A stretch of DNA of 64,000 nt from Halopiger xanaduensis SH-6 (GTDB taxonomy: Archaea > Halobacteriota > Halobacteria > Halobacteriales > Natrialbaceae): the NCBI RefSeq assembly GCF_000217715.1, contig NC_015666.1:1438270-1502269 (forward strand), given 5' to 3'. The position numbers were made by a program, and so were the translations under genes. Positions 17,405-25,918 of the stretch are shown in pieces; positions within the stretch are counted from its first letter, which is position 1; the number at the start of each line of letters is the position of its first letter. The notes beneath the pieces were generated by a model. It was not told the origin of the DNA. It did no database searches and was given only the letters and a program-made list of their open reading frames with translations.

Positions 17405-19273
17405 TCACTCGGTCGCGACCTCGTCCGCGTCCGCGAGGACTCGCTCGAGGTCGCGTACCCCCGCCTTGTCCGTGCGATCCGGGTTCGCCACCACGCGCAC
17501 CGGCTGGGTGCCGACGGGGACGAAGTCGAGGTCGAGTCGCTCGGCCGTCTCGCGGAGGCCGAGACCGGCGTCGGCGTCGCCGGCGATGACCTTCCGCGCG
17601 GGGCTCTCGTGGGCGCGCAGCCCGAGGTCGAAGCCGTCGATCGCGTCCACGAGGTCGCGCCGATCGACGCCGCGCTCGGCCGCCAGATCGGCGACGGCCG
17701 CGCCGAGGCTCGTCCGCAGCCCGGAGTCGGTCGTCCGGTTGACGAAGCGCAGGTCGCGGTCGATCAGGTCCTCGAGCCCCTCGATCTCCTTCGGGTTGCC
17801 GGCGCGGGCGATCAGCCCCCACTCGCGCTCCCAGCGGCCGAGTTCGACCGCGTCGACCTCGCGGTCGACCGGCCCGGCGACGACGGCGACGTCGGGCACG
17901 CCCTCGCGGAGTCGCCGCAGTGCGGGTCGGGAACCGACCGAGAGGTACCGCGGGTTTGCGAGGCGGTCGAGCAGCCGGTTCAGCGTCGGATCGTCCTCGC
18001 CGACGCCGAGCAGGGTCGGCGGCCGGACGTCGGGCGAGAACAGTTGCACGTCGACGGACTCGCCTTCCTCGAGGTAGTCGGTCTCGGGCGGTACCTCGAC
18101 GACGCCGTCGGCCTCGGCGAGGCTGGTGGTCGCGCCGGAGCCCTTGTCGACGGGGTAGACGAGGGTGTCACCCTCACCATCCTCGACGAGACCGACCGGC
18201 ATCAGCCGCATTCGGCCCTCGCTGTAGCGCTCCTCGCGGGCCATTTCACCGGTGACGGTCGCGGCTTTCGGTTCCGGCAGGCCGGCCGCCTCGCGGATCG
18301 CCGGCGCGACGAAGGTTCGGAAGACCATCATCGCGGAGACGGGATAGCCGGGCAGGCCGACGTACGCTGAATCCGCCAGGCGGCCGACGAGCATCGGCTT
18401 CCCAGGTTTGACGGCGACCCCGTGGAGCAGCAGTTCGCCCTGCTCCTCGATGACCCGGTAGATCACGTCGACCGCGCTCGCGCTGGTCGACCCCGAGGAG
18501 AGCACGAGATCGCACTCCTCGGCGGCCTCCCGCAGAATTCGTTCCATCTCGTCCTGCTCGTCGCCGGCGTGCGGGTAGAGGACGGCCTCGCCGCCGGCGT
18601 CCTCGACGCCCGCGGCGATCGTGTAGCTGTTGACGTCGTAGATCTCACCGCGGTCGCTGTCGACGTCCTCGCCGGGCCGAACGAGTTCGTCGCCCGTCGA
18701 GACGATGCCGACTCTCGGTCGACCCCGGACCGGCACTTCATCGACGCCCAGCGCCGAGAGCAGGCCGATGTCTCGAGGCGTGATCCGCGTGCCGGGGCCG
18801 AGCGCGCGCTCGCCGGCGGCGACGTCGGCGCCGGCGAACATGACGTTGTCGCCGGGGGCGACGGACGTGCGGACCAGCACCTCGCCGCCGTCCGCAGCCG
18901 TGTCCGTTCGTTCCACCGGCACCATCGCGTCCGCCCCGTCGGGCATCACCGCACCCGTCGAGATTTCCGCCGCTTGCCCCTCCTCGAGTTCCACGTCGGG
19001 TTCCTCGCCGGCGTGTACCTCGCCGACGACCTCGAGGCGGGCGGGGTCGGCCTCGTCGGCGCCGAACGTGTCCCGCGCCCGGAGGGCGTAGCCGTCGAGG
19101 CTCGCCCGGTCGAACCCCGGGACGTCGAGTTCGGCGTCCAGCCGCGCCACGAGGACGCGGCCGCGGGCCTCCTCGAGGGGGACGCGTTCGACGCCGGCCG
19201 TCAGCGACAGCGAGTCGATGGCCTCGCGCGCCTCCGCGGGGGAGGCGAGATCGCGAAACTCCTTGCGGTCCAT
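17405..19273 (-). CDS. moeA: MoeA fused to a LysR-type substrate-binding domain
   Basis: This 622-residue protein has two parts. Residues 1-~400 are molybdopterin molybdenumtransferase MoeA, with DRASLDGYALRA, VGIVSTGDEL and a VAVKPGKPML segment. It would insert Mo or W into adenylated molybdopterin. The C-terminal ~220 residues are a periplasmic-binding-protein-like domain of the kind found in ModE/LysR substrate sensors, perhaps a molybdate/tungstate pocket. The usual GGVSVG loop reads SSGSTSASAVD, unlike the second moeA at 23057. The start at ATG 19273 (MDRKEFRDL) is chosen because the upstream 65 residues are basic and unlike the family. Confidence 0.92.
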   Translation of the reverse strand: MDRKEFRDLASPAEAREAIDSLSLTAGVERVPLEEARGRVLVARLDAELDVPGFDRASLDGYALRARDTFGADEADPARLEVVGEVHAGEEPDVELEEGQAAEISTGAVMPDGADAMVPVERTDTAADGGEVLVRTSVAPGDNVMFAGADVAAGERALGPGTRITPRDIGLLSALGVDEVPVRGRPRVGIVSTGDELVRPGEDVDSDRGEIYDVNSYTIAAGVEDAGGEAVLYPHAGDEQDEMERILREAAEECDLVLSSGSTSASAVDVIYRVIEEQGELLLHGVAVKPGKPMLVGRLADSAYVGLPGYPVSAMMVFRTFVAPAIREAAGLPEPKAATVTGEMAREERYSEGRMRLMPVGLVEDGEGDTLVYPVDKGSGATTSLAEADGVVEVPPETDYLEEGESVDVQLFSPDVRPPTLLGVGEDDPTLNRLLDRLANPRYLSVGSRPALRRLREGVPDVAVVAGPVDREVDAVELGRWEREWGLIARAGNPKEIEGLEDLIDRDLRFVNRTTDSGLRTSLGAAVADLAAERGVDRRDLVDAIDGFDLGLRAHESPARKVIAGDADAGLGLRETAERLDLDFVPVGTQPVRVVANPDRTDKAGVRDLERVLADADEVATE

Positions 19274-19362
19274 ATCGGCCCTTCGGGGTCGGAGGCTAAA
19301 AACGTCGGTCGAATTCGATTCCGCACGCGGTCGAACAGAAATATTCCGGGACGTGAAGACCT

Positions 19363-20874
19363 TTGTCGGGGGATCGCGAACGGCCCGGCGTGGCTTTTCG
19401 CTGGAGCTGGAGCGACGTGCCGAACCCGTTCCGGTGGCTCCTGCTGGCGGTCGGCTACGCGCTCGCACGAGTCGGGATCATCGACGCACGGCGGGTCGAG
19501 CGGACGACCGATCTCGCCTGGCCGCGGATCGTGACCGGGATCGCCCGGATGTCGAAGTCCGCGGCCGACGTCGCGATGGTCGGGATAGCCCTCGGCCCGG
19601 CGGCGATCGGCGGGGTCGGCCTCGCGACGCCCTACTGGGGGATCGGCTTCGCGTTCGGCGGCGGGATCGCCGGCGCGACCATCGGCCTCGTCTCCCAGCG
19701 GTACGGGGCCGGCGCCGAGGAGGACCTCTCGAGAGCGGTGACGACGAGCGCGCTTATCGTCGCCGCGCTCGCGATCCCGCTCGCGGTCCTGTTCGGCGCG
19801 GTGCCGGAACGGCTCATCGCGCTCGTCGGCGACGACCCTAATTCGATCGCCTACGGCGCCGACTACCTCCGGACCGTCGCCGTCGGGCTGCCGTTCGCGG
19901 CGCTGAACCTCATCGGCAGCCGGACCCTCGTCGGTGCGGACGACGCCTGGACGCCGATGGTCCTGCGAGCGGGCGGTGCGGTCGTCAACATCGCGATCAA
20001 CGCGGTCCTGATATTCGCGTTCGGGATGGGCGTCGTCGGTGCCGCGATCGGAACCGCGGTCGCGAACGTGCTCGTGCTCGCGGCGTTCACCGTCGGACTT
20101 ACCGCCGGTCGGCTGCCGCTGATCGGCGAGCTTCCCGTGCAGATCAGCCTCGCGGCGCCTCGCGCGACGCTCGAGGAAGTTCGGAACGTCCTCGAGATCG
20201 GCACGCCGTTGGCGTTTACCAACATCGCCCGGCGGGCCGCCCAGTTCCCGATGCTCGCGCTCGTCGCGATGTTCGGGCCGAACGTGCTGGCCGCGTACAT
20301 CGTCGCCCGGCGCGTCCGCGGGCTGATGAACACGCCCGGCTGGGGCTTCTCGCTTGCCTCCTCGAGTCTGGTCGGCCAGGAGTTGGGGACCGGCGACGAG
20401 AGCGACGCCGACACCTACGGCCGCGAGGTGCTCTGGTTCGGGACCGCCGTCTACGTCGTCAGCGGGGCGATCGTGCTGGTCTTCGCCGAGCAGGTCGGCC
20501 GCATCTTCGTCGACGATCCGTCGATCCTGCCGCTGGTGACCTCCTTCATCGCCGTCGCCTGCGTCAGCGTCGTCTTCCTCGGGATCAGCAGCGGCGCGAC
20601 CGGGCCGCTGCGGGCCAGCGGGGACACGAACTGGCCATTCTACGGACAGGTGCTGGGCCGCTACGTCTTCGCGATTCCCGTCACCGCGCTGGGGGTGTAC
20701 GCCGTCCCGCTACCACATCTCGAGGCCGTGACGCCGCTGGGGATCGGGGCCCTCTACGCCGCCTTGATCCTCGAGACGCTCGTGCCCGCCGTCGTCACCT
20801 ACTACCGGTTCGAGGCGGGCCACTGGAAGGCGATCAGCCGGACCTACCGGCCGGAATCGTCGCCCGGCGACTAG
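19363..20874 (+). CDS. MATE family efflux transporter
   Basis: This ~503-residue polytopic protein has about 12 predicted helices in the two homologous halves of the MATE family, which exports organic cations or drugs with Na+ or H+. Segments such as GGVGLATPYW, SQRYGAG and ATGPLRASGD are family-like. The start is uncertain: the longest frame begins at a TTG at 19363, and a GTG at 19390 (VAFRWSWSDV) gives a protein nine residues shorter. A TATA-like AAATATTCC box near 19339-19345 fits either one. The gene is divergent from the MoeA fusion gene. Confidence 0.88.
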   Translation: MSGDRERPGVAFRWSWSDVPNPFRWLLLAVGYALARVGIIDARRVERTTDLAWPRIVTGIARMSKSAADVAMVGIALGPAAIGGVGLATPYWGIGFAFGGGIAGATIGLVSQRYGAGAEEDLSRAVTTSALIVAALAIPLAVLFGAVPERLIALVGDDPNSIAYGADYLRTVAVGLPFAALNLIGSRTLVGADDAWTPMVLRAGGAVVNIAINAVLIFAFGMGVVGAAIGTAVANVLVLAAFTVGLTAGRLPLIGELPVQISLAAPRATLEEVRNVLEIGTPLAFTNIARRAAQFPMLALVAMFGPNVLAAYIVARRVRGLMNTPGWGFSLASSSLVGQELGTGDESDADTYGREVLWFGTAVYVVSGAIVLVFAEQVGRIFVDDPSILPLVTSFIAVACVSVVFLGISSGATGPLRASGDTNWPFYGQVLGRYVFAIPVTALGVYAVPLPHLEAVTPLGIGALYAALILETLVPAVVTYYRFEAGHWKAISRTYRPESSPGD

Positions 20875-20952
20875 CTTCGTTCCCCGTCGGCCGTAGTTTA
20901 TAAATGATCGACAATGAGTGACTTTTTAGGCTCGAGTAGTGAACTGCGTGGT

Positions 20953-21282
20953 ATGGCTACCCATGGCTTTCAGGACGGGGGGAACGCGAACGCGGGCGCG
21001 TCCTTGCCCGAGGCGGTGCCGTTCGAGCTGCCCCACTCGACGCGGCTGAGCTGGGAACTGGGGTCGCGGGTCGTCGAGGACGAGGCGGCGACGCTGCGCG
21101 GCGAGTGGGAGTCGACGGGTCGCGCGTGGAGCGTGTCTATTTTTCGGGTAACGGAGAACACCGCCGTCGTTCGCGTCCGAACGCCGGTCGGACGGGAGAA
21201 ATTCTACGGCGCCGCCGAACTCGATCTCGAGTCGGCGCTGCCGGAGCTGCGATCGGCGCCGCGGTGGCGCCGCCTCGAGTAA
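20953..21282 (+). CDS. Conserved haloarchaeal hypothetical protein
   Basis: This 109-residue acidic soluble protein begins MATHGFQDGGNANAG. Its core is beta-rich (SWELGSRVVEDE, WSVSIFRVTENTAVVRVRTP) and resembles a small barrel or a metabolic-sensor-like fold, without catalytic residues that I recognise. ATG 20953 is chosen: a T-rich CTTTTTAGG box lies ~26 nt upstream, and the in-frame ATG at 20914 sits too close to the TTTATAAATG box. It is convergent with the potassium channel gene. The function is unknown. Confidence 0.7.
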   Translation: MATHGFQDGGNANAGASLPEAVPFELPHSTRLSWELGSRVVEDEAATLRGEWESTGRAWSVSIFRVTENTAVVRVRTPVGREKFYGAAELDLESALPELRSAPRWRRLE

Positions 21283-21295
21283 CGCGCCGCCCGGC

Positions 21296-22957
21296 TCACG
21301 AGGCGTCGACGGTCCGCTCGAACTCCCGGATCGTCTCGTCGCTGCCGGCGACGATGACGTCGTCGTCGGATTCGATCGTCGCGTGTTCGTCCGTGAGGAT
21401 GGTCCCGTCGCGCACGATGCCGACGACCGTCCAGCCCCGCTCGGTGTCCCGTCGGAAGTCGATCAGCGAGTCGCCGACGAACGGCGCGGCGTCGGTCCGG
21501 ACGATCCGAATCTGACTCGTCGGATCCACGACGCGCTCGCCGTGGACTTCGGCCGCGACCAGCCGCGCCGACGTCTGCTGGACGGAGAGCACGTAATCGG
21601 CCCCCGCTTTGAACGCCGGCGTCACCTTCCGCGTGTCGGTCACGCGAGCGAGTATCTCGACGTCGTCCGAGAGCGACCGCGCCGTCGCGATCGTCAACAG
21701 CGCGCTCGCGTCGTCGTCGACGGTCACGATCAACGCGCTCGCCTCCTCGAGGCCGGCCGCCCGGAGCGTTCCCGGTTCGGTGATGTCGCCGACGATATCG
21801 GGCTCGATGACCGCGTCTGCGGACTGGTCGACGACCGCCACCGAGACGTCGTCGGGCAGCGCGTCGACGGCGGCCGCGCCGCCTTCGCCGGCGCCCGCGA
21901 CGAGGATCCGCTCGTGCCTCGCGGGGGACGACGGCCGGACGCCGGCCACCTCGCTCGAGACGTCGTCGATCACTCCCGCGGGGCCGGCGACGACCAACAC
22001 GGTGTTCGGCGTCAGCCGCGTGTCGCTCGGCGGCGACAGGCGGAGGACGCCGTCGAACCAGCCGCCGACCAGCGTGAGTTCCGGGTGGTCCGCGACCGGC
22101 GACTCGCCCAGGCGAACGCCGTGCAGCGGACTCTCGCGCCGGACGAGGATCTCTCGAACCGTGATCGACTCCGCGTCGCCGTTCTCGAGCGCGACGGGTG
22201 TGGTCGCCTTCTCGGCGAGCCGGCGGCCGATGAGCGCGTGCGGCGCGACGGCGCGGTCGACGCCGATTTCGGTCAGCGCCGCGTCGTGGCGCGTCGACTC
22301 CGTGAAGCTGATCGTCCGCAGGTCCGGATTGGCCTCGAGCGCCGTCAGCAGGATGCTCGCCGTCCGGTCCTCGGCGTCGGTGATCAGCAGGGACGCGTCT
22401 TCGATCATCGCGCGATCGAGGTCCGCCCGGTCCTCGGGATCGCCGTTGATCGCCTGATAGCCGTCGTCGGAGAGCCGCTTCGCTTCTTCCTCGTCGGACT
22501 CGATGAGGACGTAGTCGGCGTCGAGTTCCTCGAGTTCGTCGAGCAGAACGCCGGTGTCGCGGCGGTACTCCGCGACGACGACGTGGTCGTCCTTGGACGT
22601 GAGCCGGTCGTCGAGGTGGATCGGCGTGCGCTCGAACAGCGGGATGACGAGGACGCGGAGGGCGACGAACCCGATGAGGATGCCCGTCACCTGGATCGCC
22701 ACCATCAGCAGGTTCATCACCGGCGTCGCCCACGGCGAGTCGGCGCCGAACCCCGTCGTCGTCATCGTCTCGGTAACCGTCTGCAGCGAGCGGAAGATCG
22801 AGTGCGGGCGATGCTCGAGGTAGCGCATTCCCAGGTTGTAGATCACCGTATAGAAGAGGACGACGGCGACGACGGCGACCCCGTAGATGAGCACCAGTCG
22901 GTGGCGTCGCGTCAGGCGCCGCGGCACGCGGTCCGCGAGGGATCGGCGGTCGGGCAT
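21296..22957 (-). CDS. Potassium channel with two RCK (TrkA-N) domains
   Basis: This 553-residue ion channel has an N-terminal 2TM-pore unit: helices at about 21-42 and 80-108 and a selectivity-filter sequence TTGFG at 67-71. Two RCK/TrkA-N Rossmann domains (about 122-240 and 345-460) follow, each with TrkA-C-type segments. A single-chain, two-RCK layout resembles MthK/Kch-like and BK-type channels. Nucleotides, Ca2+ or cAMP-like ligands gate such channels in known members. A role in K+ balance is expected for a salt-in haloarchaeon. The start is ATG 22957. Confidence 0.9.
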   Translation of the reverse strand: MPDRRSLADRVPRRLTRRHRLVLIYGVAVVAVVLFYTVIYNLGMRYLEHRPHSIFRSLQTVTETMTTTGFGADSPWATPVMNLLMVAIQVTGILIGFVALRVLVIPLFERTPIHLDDRLTSKDDHVVVAEYRRDTGVLLDELEELDADYVLIESDEEEAKRLSDDGYQAINGDPEDRADLDRAMIEDASLLITDAEDRTASILLTALEANPDLRTISFTESTRHDAALTEIGVDRAVAPHALIGRRLAEKATTPVALENGDAESITVREILVRRESPLHGVRLGESPVADHPELTLVGGWFDGVLRLSPPSDTRLTPNTVLVVAGPAGVIDDVSSEVAGVRPSSPARHERILVAGAGEGGAAAVDALPDDVSVAVVDQSADAVIEPDIVGDITEPGTLRAAGLEEASALIVTVDDDASALLTIATARSLSDDVEILARVTDTRKVTPAFKAGADYVLSVQQTSARLVAAEVHGERVVDPTSQIRIVRTDAAPFVGDSLIDFRRDTERGWTVVGIVRDGTILTDEHATIESDDDVIVAGSDETIREFERTVDAS

Positions 22958-23056
22958 GCGGTGGTTCCCCGTACTACCGGATACGGGCCACTAAACGCTC
23001 GGTCTGAACAGGCAACGTTCCCGTTCGACGAAGTCGAAGATGTTCGGCTGTCGCCG

Positions 23057-24358
23057 TTACGGATTGACTTCCCAGTCCTCCACGGAGACCGTCTCGCCCG
23101 CGGGGATTCCCTCACGGTCGTCGTCCACGACGACCCAGCCGTCGGCCAGCGCCACGCTCGAGAGCACGCCAGAGCCGCTGGCGCGGGTCGGCGTCGCCGC
23201 GAACCGCGGTTCGCCGTCCCCGATCTCGTCGGGATCGCGCTCCTCGAGTTGCACCCGCGCGAACGTCCGGGTGCCGGGTTCGCTCGGAATCTTGCGCTCG
23301 AGGACGGCCGGCGTCGTCGGGTGCGGATCGGGATCGGTCCCCTCGAGCCAGCGCAGCGTCGGCCGGAGGAACTGCACGGCGTTGACGATACAGGCGACGG
23401 GGTAGCCCGGCAGCGCGAGGACGGGCGTGTCCTCGACGATACCGAGACAGACCGGGTGGCCGGGTTTGAGCCCAACGCCGTGGACGAGCACCTCGCCCAG
23501 ATCGTCGATCACTTCCGGCAGCAGGTCGCGCTCACCGACCGAGGAGCCGCCGGTCGTGACGACGACGTCCTTCGTCAGGTCGCGCTGGATGGCGACGCGA
23601 AGCGACTCGGGATCGTCGGTGACGACGTCCCGGTACGTGGCTCGGGCGCCCCACCGCTCGGCCAGCCGCGAGACGGTCAGCCCGTTCGTCTCGACGACCT
23701 CGCCGGGGCCGGGATCGCCTTCGACGAGTTCTTCGCCGGTCGGGATCACGCCCACTGTCGGCTGCTCGGCGACCGCGACGCGGTCGTACCCCGCCGACCG
23801 GATCAGCCCCAGGTCGGACGGCCGGAGCCGGTGGCCCGCCTCGTAGAGGTGTTGCCCCTCCGCGACGTCCTCGCCGATCGGCGCGACGTTCTCGCCCTCC
23901 GCGACGGCGTCCCCGACCTCGAGTTCGGGTACCCCCGTCGACTCGAGTTCTTCGACTTCTTCGATCATCACGACGGCGTCGGCGCCCTCCGGCAGCGCGC
24001 TGCCGGTGTGGACGCGCGCGGCGGTCTCGGGCTCGACGGTCGCGTCCGCGCCGATCCCCTCGGCGATCCCCAGGACTTCGGGCGAGCGGTCGCTCGCGCC
24101 GAACGTGTCCTCCGCGCGGACGGCGTAGCCGTCCATCGCCGCCCGCCGGTAGTGAGGGACGTTTCGGGCGGACTCGAGGGGCGCGGCGAGGGTGCGCCCG
24201 TCCGCGCGCTCGACGTCGACGGTTTCCGTGCCGGTCGCGCACGGCTCATCGTCGGATTGCTGGCCCTCGATCGCCTCCCTGAGAATCCGGCGCGCTTCGT
24301 CGACCGGCGTCCGTACCTTAAACCCGGCCTCCGTGCGCTCGCTGTCGGCTCCCTTCAT
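23057..24358 (-). CDS. moeA: Molybdopterin molybdenumtransferase MoeA (second paralogue)
   Basis: This 433-residue MoeA has the full-length family layout without the C-terminal sensor domain: RRAAMDGYAVRA, the GVIPTGEEL loop, TTGGSSVGERD and the C-terminal beta domain ending in DWEVNP. It would load Mo or W onto molybdopterin. The TTGGSSVG loop is the canonical form, unlike the fused paralogue at 17405. Paralogue pairs of MoeA are often divided between Mo and W, which is inference here. The start at ATG 24358 (MKGADSERTEAGF) removes nine upstream residues. The potassium channel gene lies downstream. Confidence 0.92.
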   Translation of the reverse strand: MKGADSERTEAGFKVRTPVDEARRILREAIEGQQSDDEPCATGTETVDVERADGRTLAAPLESARNVPHYRRAAMDGYAVRAEDTFGASDRSPEVLGIAEGIGADATVEPETAARVHTGSALPEGADAVVMIEEVEELESTGVPELEVGDAVAEGENVAPIGEDVAEGQHLYEAGHRLRPSDLGLIRSAGYDRVAVAEQPTVGVIPTGEELVEGDPGPGEVVETNGLTVSRLAERWGARATYRDVVTDDPESLRVAIQRDLTKDVVVTTGGSSVGERDLLPEVIDDLGEVLVHGVGLKPGHPVCLGIVEDTPVLALPGYPVACIVNAVQFLRPTLRWLEGTDPDPHPTTPAVLERKIPSEPGTRTFARVQLEERDPDEIGDGEPRFAATPTRASGSGVLSSVALADGWVVVDDDREGIPAGETVSVEDWEVNP

Positions 24359-24482
24359 ATCCTGAACCGGGGTGTCTGAGGGCAAAAGCGTAGGGGACCT
24401 CGAGGGAGTTTCCCTCGAGCGATCGCCCGCCCTCGCAGATCGATGTCGGATATCCTATCTATCGGGAGCCCCGACCGCCCGT

Positions 24483-25301
24483 ATGGTCCCGCCGCTCGAT
24501 CCGTTCGCGCTCGGCCTCCTCGCGCTCGCGGTCGCCGTCTCGATGGTCGCGCTCGGCTACGGTATCGCCGAACTCCGCCTCGCGGTGCTCGTCTTCCGGT
24601 CGCAGCCGGACTCGGTCCTCGAGACGCCCGGCGGCGGCCCGGTCGAACTTCGGGGAACCGCCGAACCGGCCGGCGGCGTCCTGCGAGCGCCGTTTACTGA
24701 GGCGCCGTGTCTCGCCTACGAGTACGTCGTCGAGGAGGAGCGCGACTCGAAGAACGGCCGCCACTGGGCGACGATAGCATCGGGCGACGAGTACGTCCCC
24801 TTCCGCCTCGACGACGGCTCCGGAAGCGTCTTGATCGAACCGCCGGGAGCCGACTTCCGGCTCGCGACCGACGACCGGATCGAGGTCGACGGCGGAACCG
24901 AACCGCCGGCACCCATCGCGCGGTTCATTGACCGCACCGAGGCCGTCGACTCCGAGAACACGTCGATCGACCTGCACGTGTTCGAACTCCGGACCGGACG
25001 GGACCGGCGGTTCGTCGAACGGCGCCTCGAGCCCGGCGAGACGGTCCACGTCCTCGGGACGGCGCGGTACGATCCGTCCCCCTCGAGGGCCGCGGGGGAC
25101 GTCAACGCCGCCGTCGGCATCGACGAGCGTGCGCTGTCCGCGAGTCGCTGGCTCCGACTCCGTCACCGGCTGTTCGGCCATCCGTTCGTGATTTCGGACA
25201 GTTCGGAACGGTGGCTCGGAGTCCGCGCCGGCGCGGTCGGACTCGCGGCGACGCTGGTCGGCGTCGCCGCGCTCGGATTCGCGATCGCCGTCGCGATGTG
25301 A
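24483..25301 (+). CDS. GIDE/MULAN-like membrane protein without RING domain
   Basis: This 272-residue protein has one N-terminal membrane helix (about 7-29) and one near the C-terminus (about 247-270). The domain between them resembles the GIDE (BAM) domain of mitochondrial MULAN/MAPL E3 ligases, e.g. LAYEYVVEEERDSKNG and FRLATDDRIEV. No RING finger follows, so ubiquitin ligase activity is not implied. The family occurs in bacteria and archaea with unknown role. The start is ATG 24483. It is divergent from moeA. Confidence 0.72.
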   Translation: MVPPLDPFALGLLALAVAVSMVALGYGIAELRLAVLVFRSQPDSVLETPGGGPVELRGTAEPAGGVLRAPFTEAPCLAYEYVVEEERDSKNGRHWATIASGDEYVPFRLDDGSGSVLIEPPGADFRLATDDRIEVDGGTEPPAPIARFIDRTEAVDSENTSIDLHVFELRTGRDRRFVERRLEPGETVHVLGTARYDPSPSRAAGDVNAAVGIDERALSASRWLRLRHRLFGHPFVISDSSERWLGVRAGAVGLAATLVGVAALGFAIAVAM

Positions 25302-25372
25302 CCGACTGAGACGTGGTATCGCACCACTCTGGTACCGCGGGCTTTTTCGTATCGGCGTTCGAACCAGTAAGC

Positions 25373-25852
25373 ATGTCAGCGCTCCGCGACGCGTTGCGGG
25401 ACCTCTCCGACGACGTCTTCTTCGATCTGCTCGAGAGCACCGACCGGTACCTGCTCGTCCTCGACGTCCCGGGAGTCACCGCCGACTCGATCGACCTCGC
25501 GATCGAGGACGGTCGCCTCTCCATCGACGCTCAGCGGCAGAAGGACCTCCCGGACGACTACCGGTACCTCGAGGAGAACCGGTCGCTCTTCTTCGACGTC
25601 GAGTTGCCCCTTCCCGACGACGCGGTCGAGGCGGACCTCGACGCCGCCGTCGACCGGGGCGTGCTCGAACTCTCGATCCCGAAGCGGACCGGCGACGGCG
25701 AGACGACGATCGACGTCGTCGAGGGAACGGTCCGCGATGGCGAGGACGGAGACGAGAACGAAGACGGAGACGTGGACGCAGACGAACCCGCCGGCACCGA
25801 CCCCGACGCCGACCCTGAACCCGAATCCGACGCCGATCCCGAACCGAGGTGA
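25373..25852 (+). CDS. Hsp20/alpha-crystallin family small heat shock protein
   Basis: This 159-residue sHsp has a core alpha-crystallin domain (residues ~20-105): YLLVLDVPGVTADSIDL, the loop with RSLFFDVELPLPDD and the closing GVLELSIPKR. It prevents aggregation of unfolding proteins as an ATP-independent chaperone. The last ~50 residues are extremely acidic and built of Asp/Glu/Pro (e.g. DPDADPEPESDADPEP). ATG 25373 lies ~27 nt after a T-rich GCTTTTTCG box. Its stop overlaps a GTG that would start the next gene if a frameshift were corrected (see 25849). Confidence 0.88.
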   Translation: MSALRDALRDLSDDVFFDLLESTDRYLLVLDVPGVTADSIDLAIEDGRLSIDAQRQKDLPDDYRYLEENRSLFFDVELPLPDDAVEADLDAAVDRGVLELSIPKRTGDGETTIDVVEGTVRDGEDGDENEDGDVDADEPAGTDPDADPEPESDADPEPR

Positions 25853-25918
25853 CCGAAACTGGTATCGCTCCGCGCGTACCGACGGTTCGTCGTCGTCGCC
25901 TGGCAGTTCCTCCCGCTG
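25849..25918 (+). pseudogene. Out-of-frame 5' end of the UbiB-like kinase gene (probable 1-nt insertion)
   Basis: The segment 25859-25918 encodes, in the kinase frame, the conserved N-terminal pattern LRAYRRFVVVAWQFLPLLL, but no ATG, GTG or TTG precedes it in that frame. If one A of the AAA at 25856-25858 is removed, the GTG at 25849 comes into frame and gives MTELVSLRAYRRF, with a GTGA overlap on the Hsp20 stop like that of hemA. This is either a sequencing error or a real frameshift. Confidence 0.6.

Noticed and set aside
21383-24379. A 998-codon open frame running opposite the potassium channel and moeA genes
   Set aside because: It is the antisense shadow of two well-recognised genes; high GC removes stop codons. 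Its composition is Arg/Val-rich and shows no domain.
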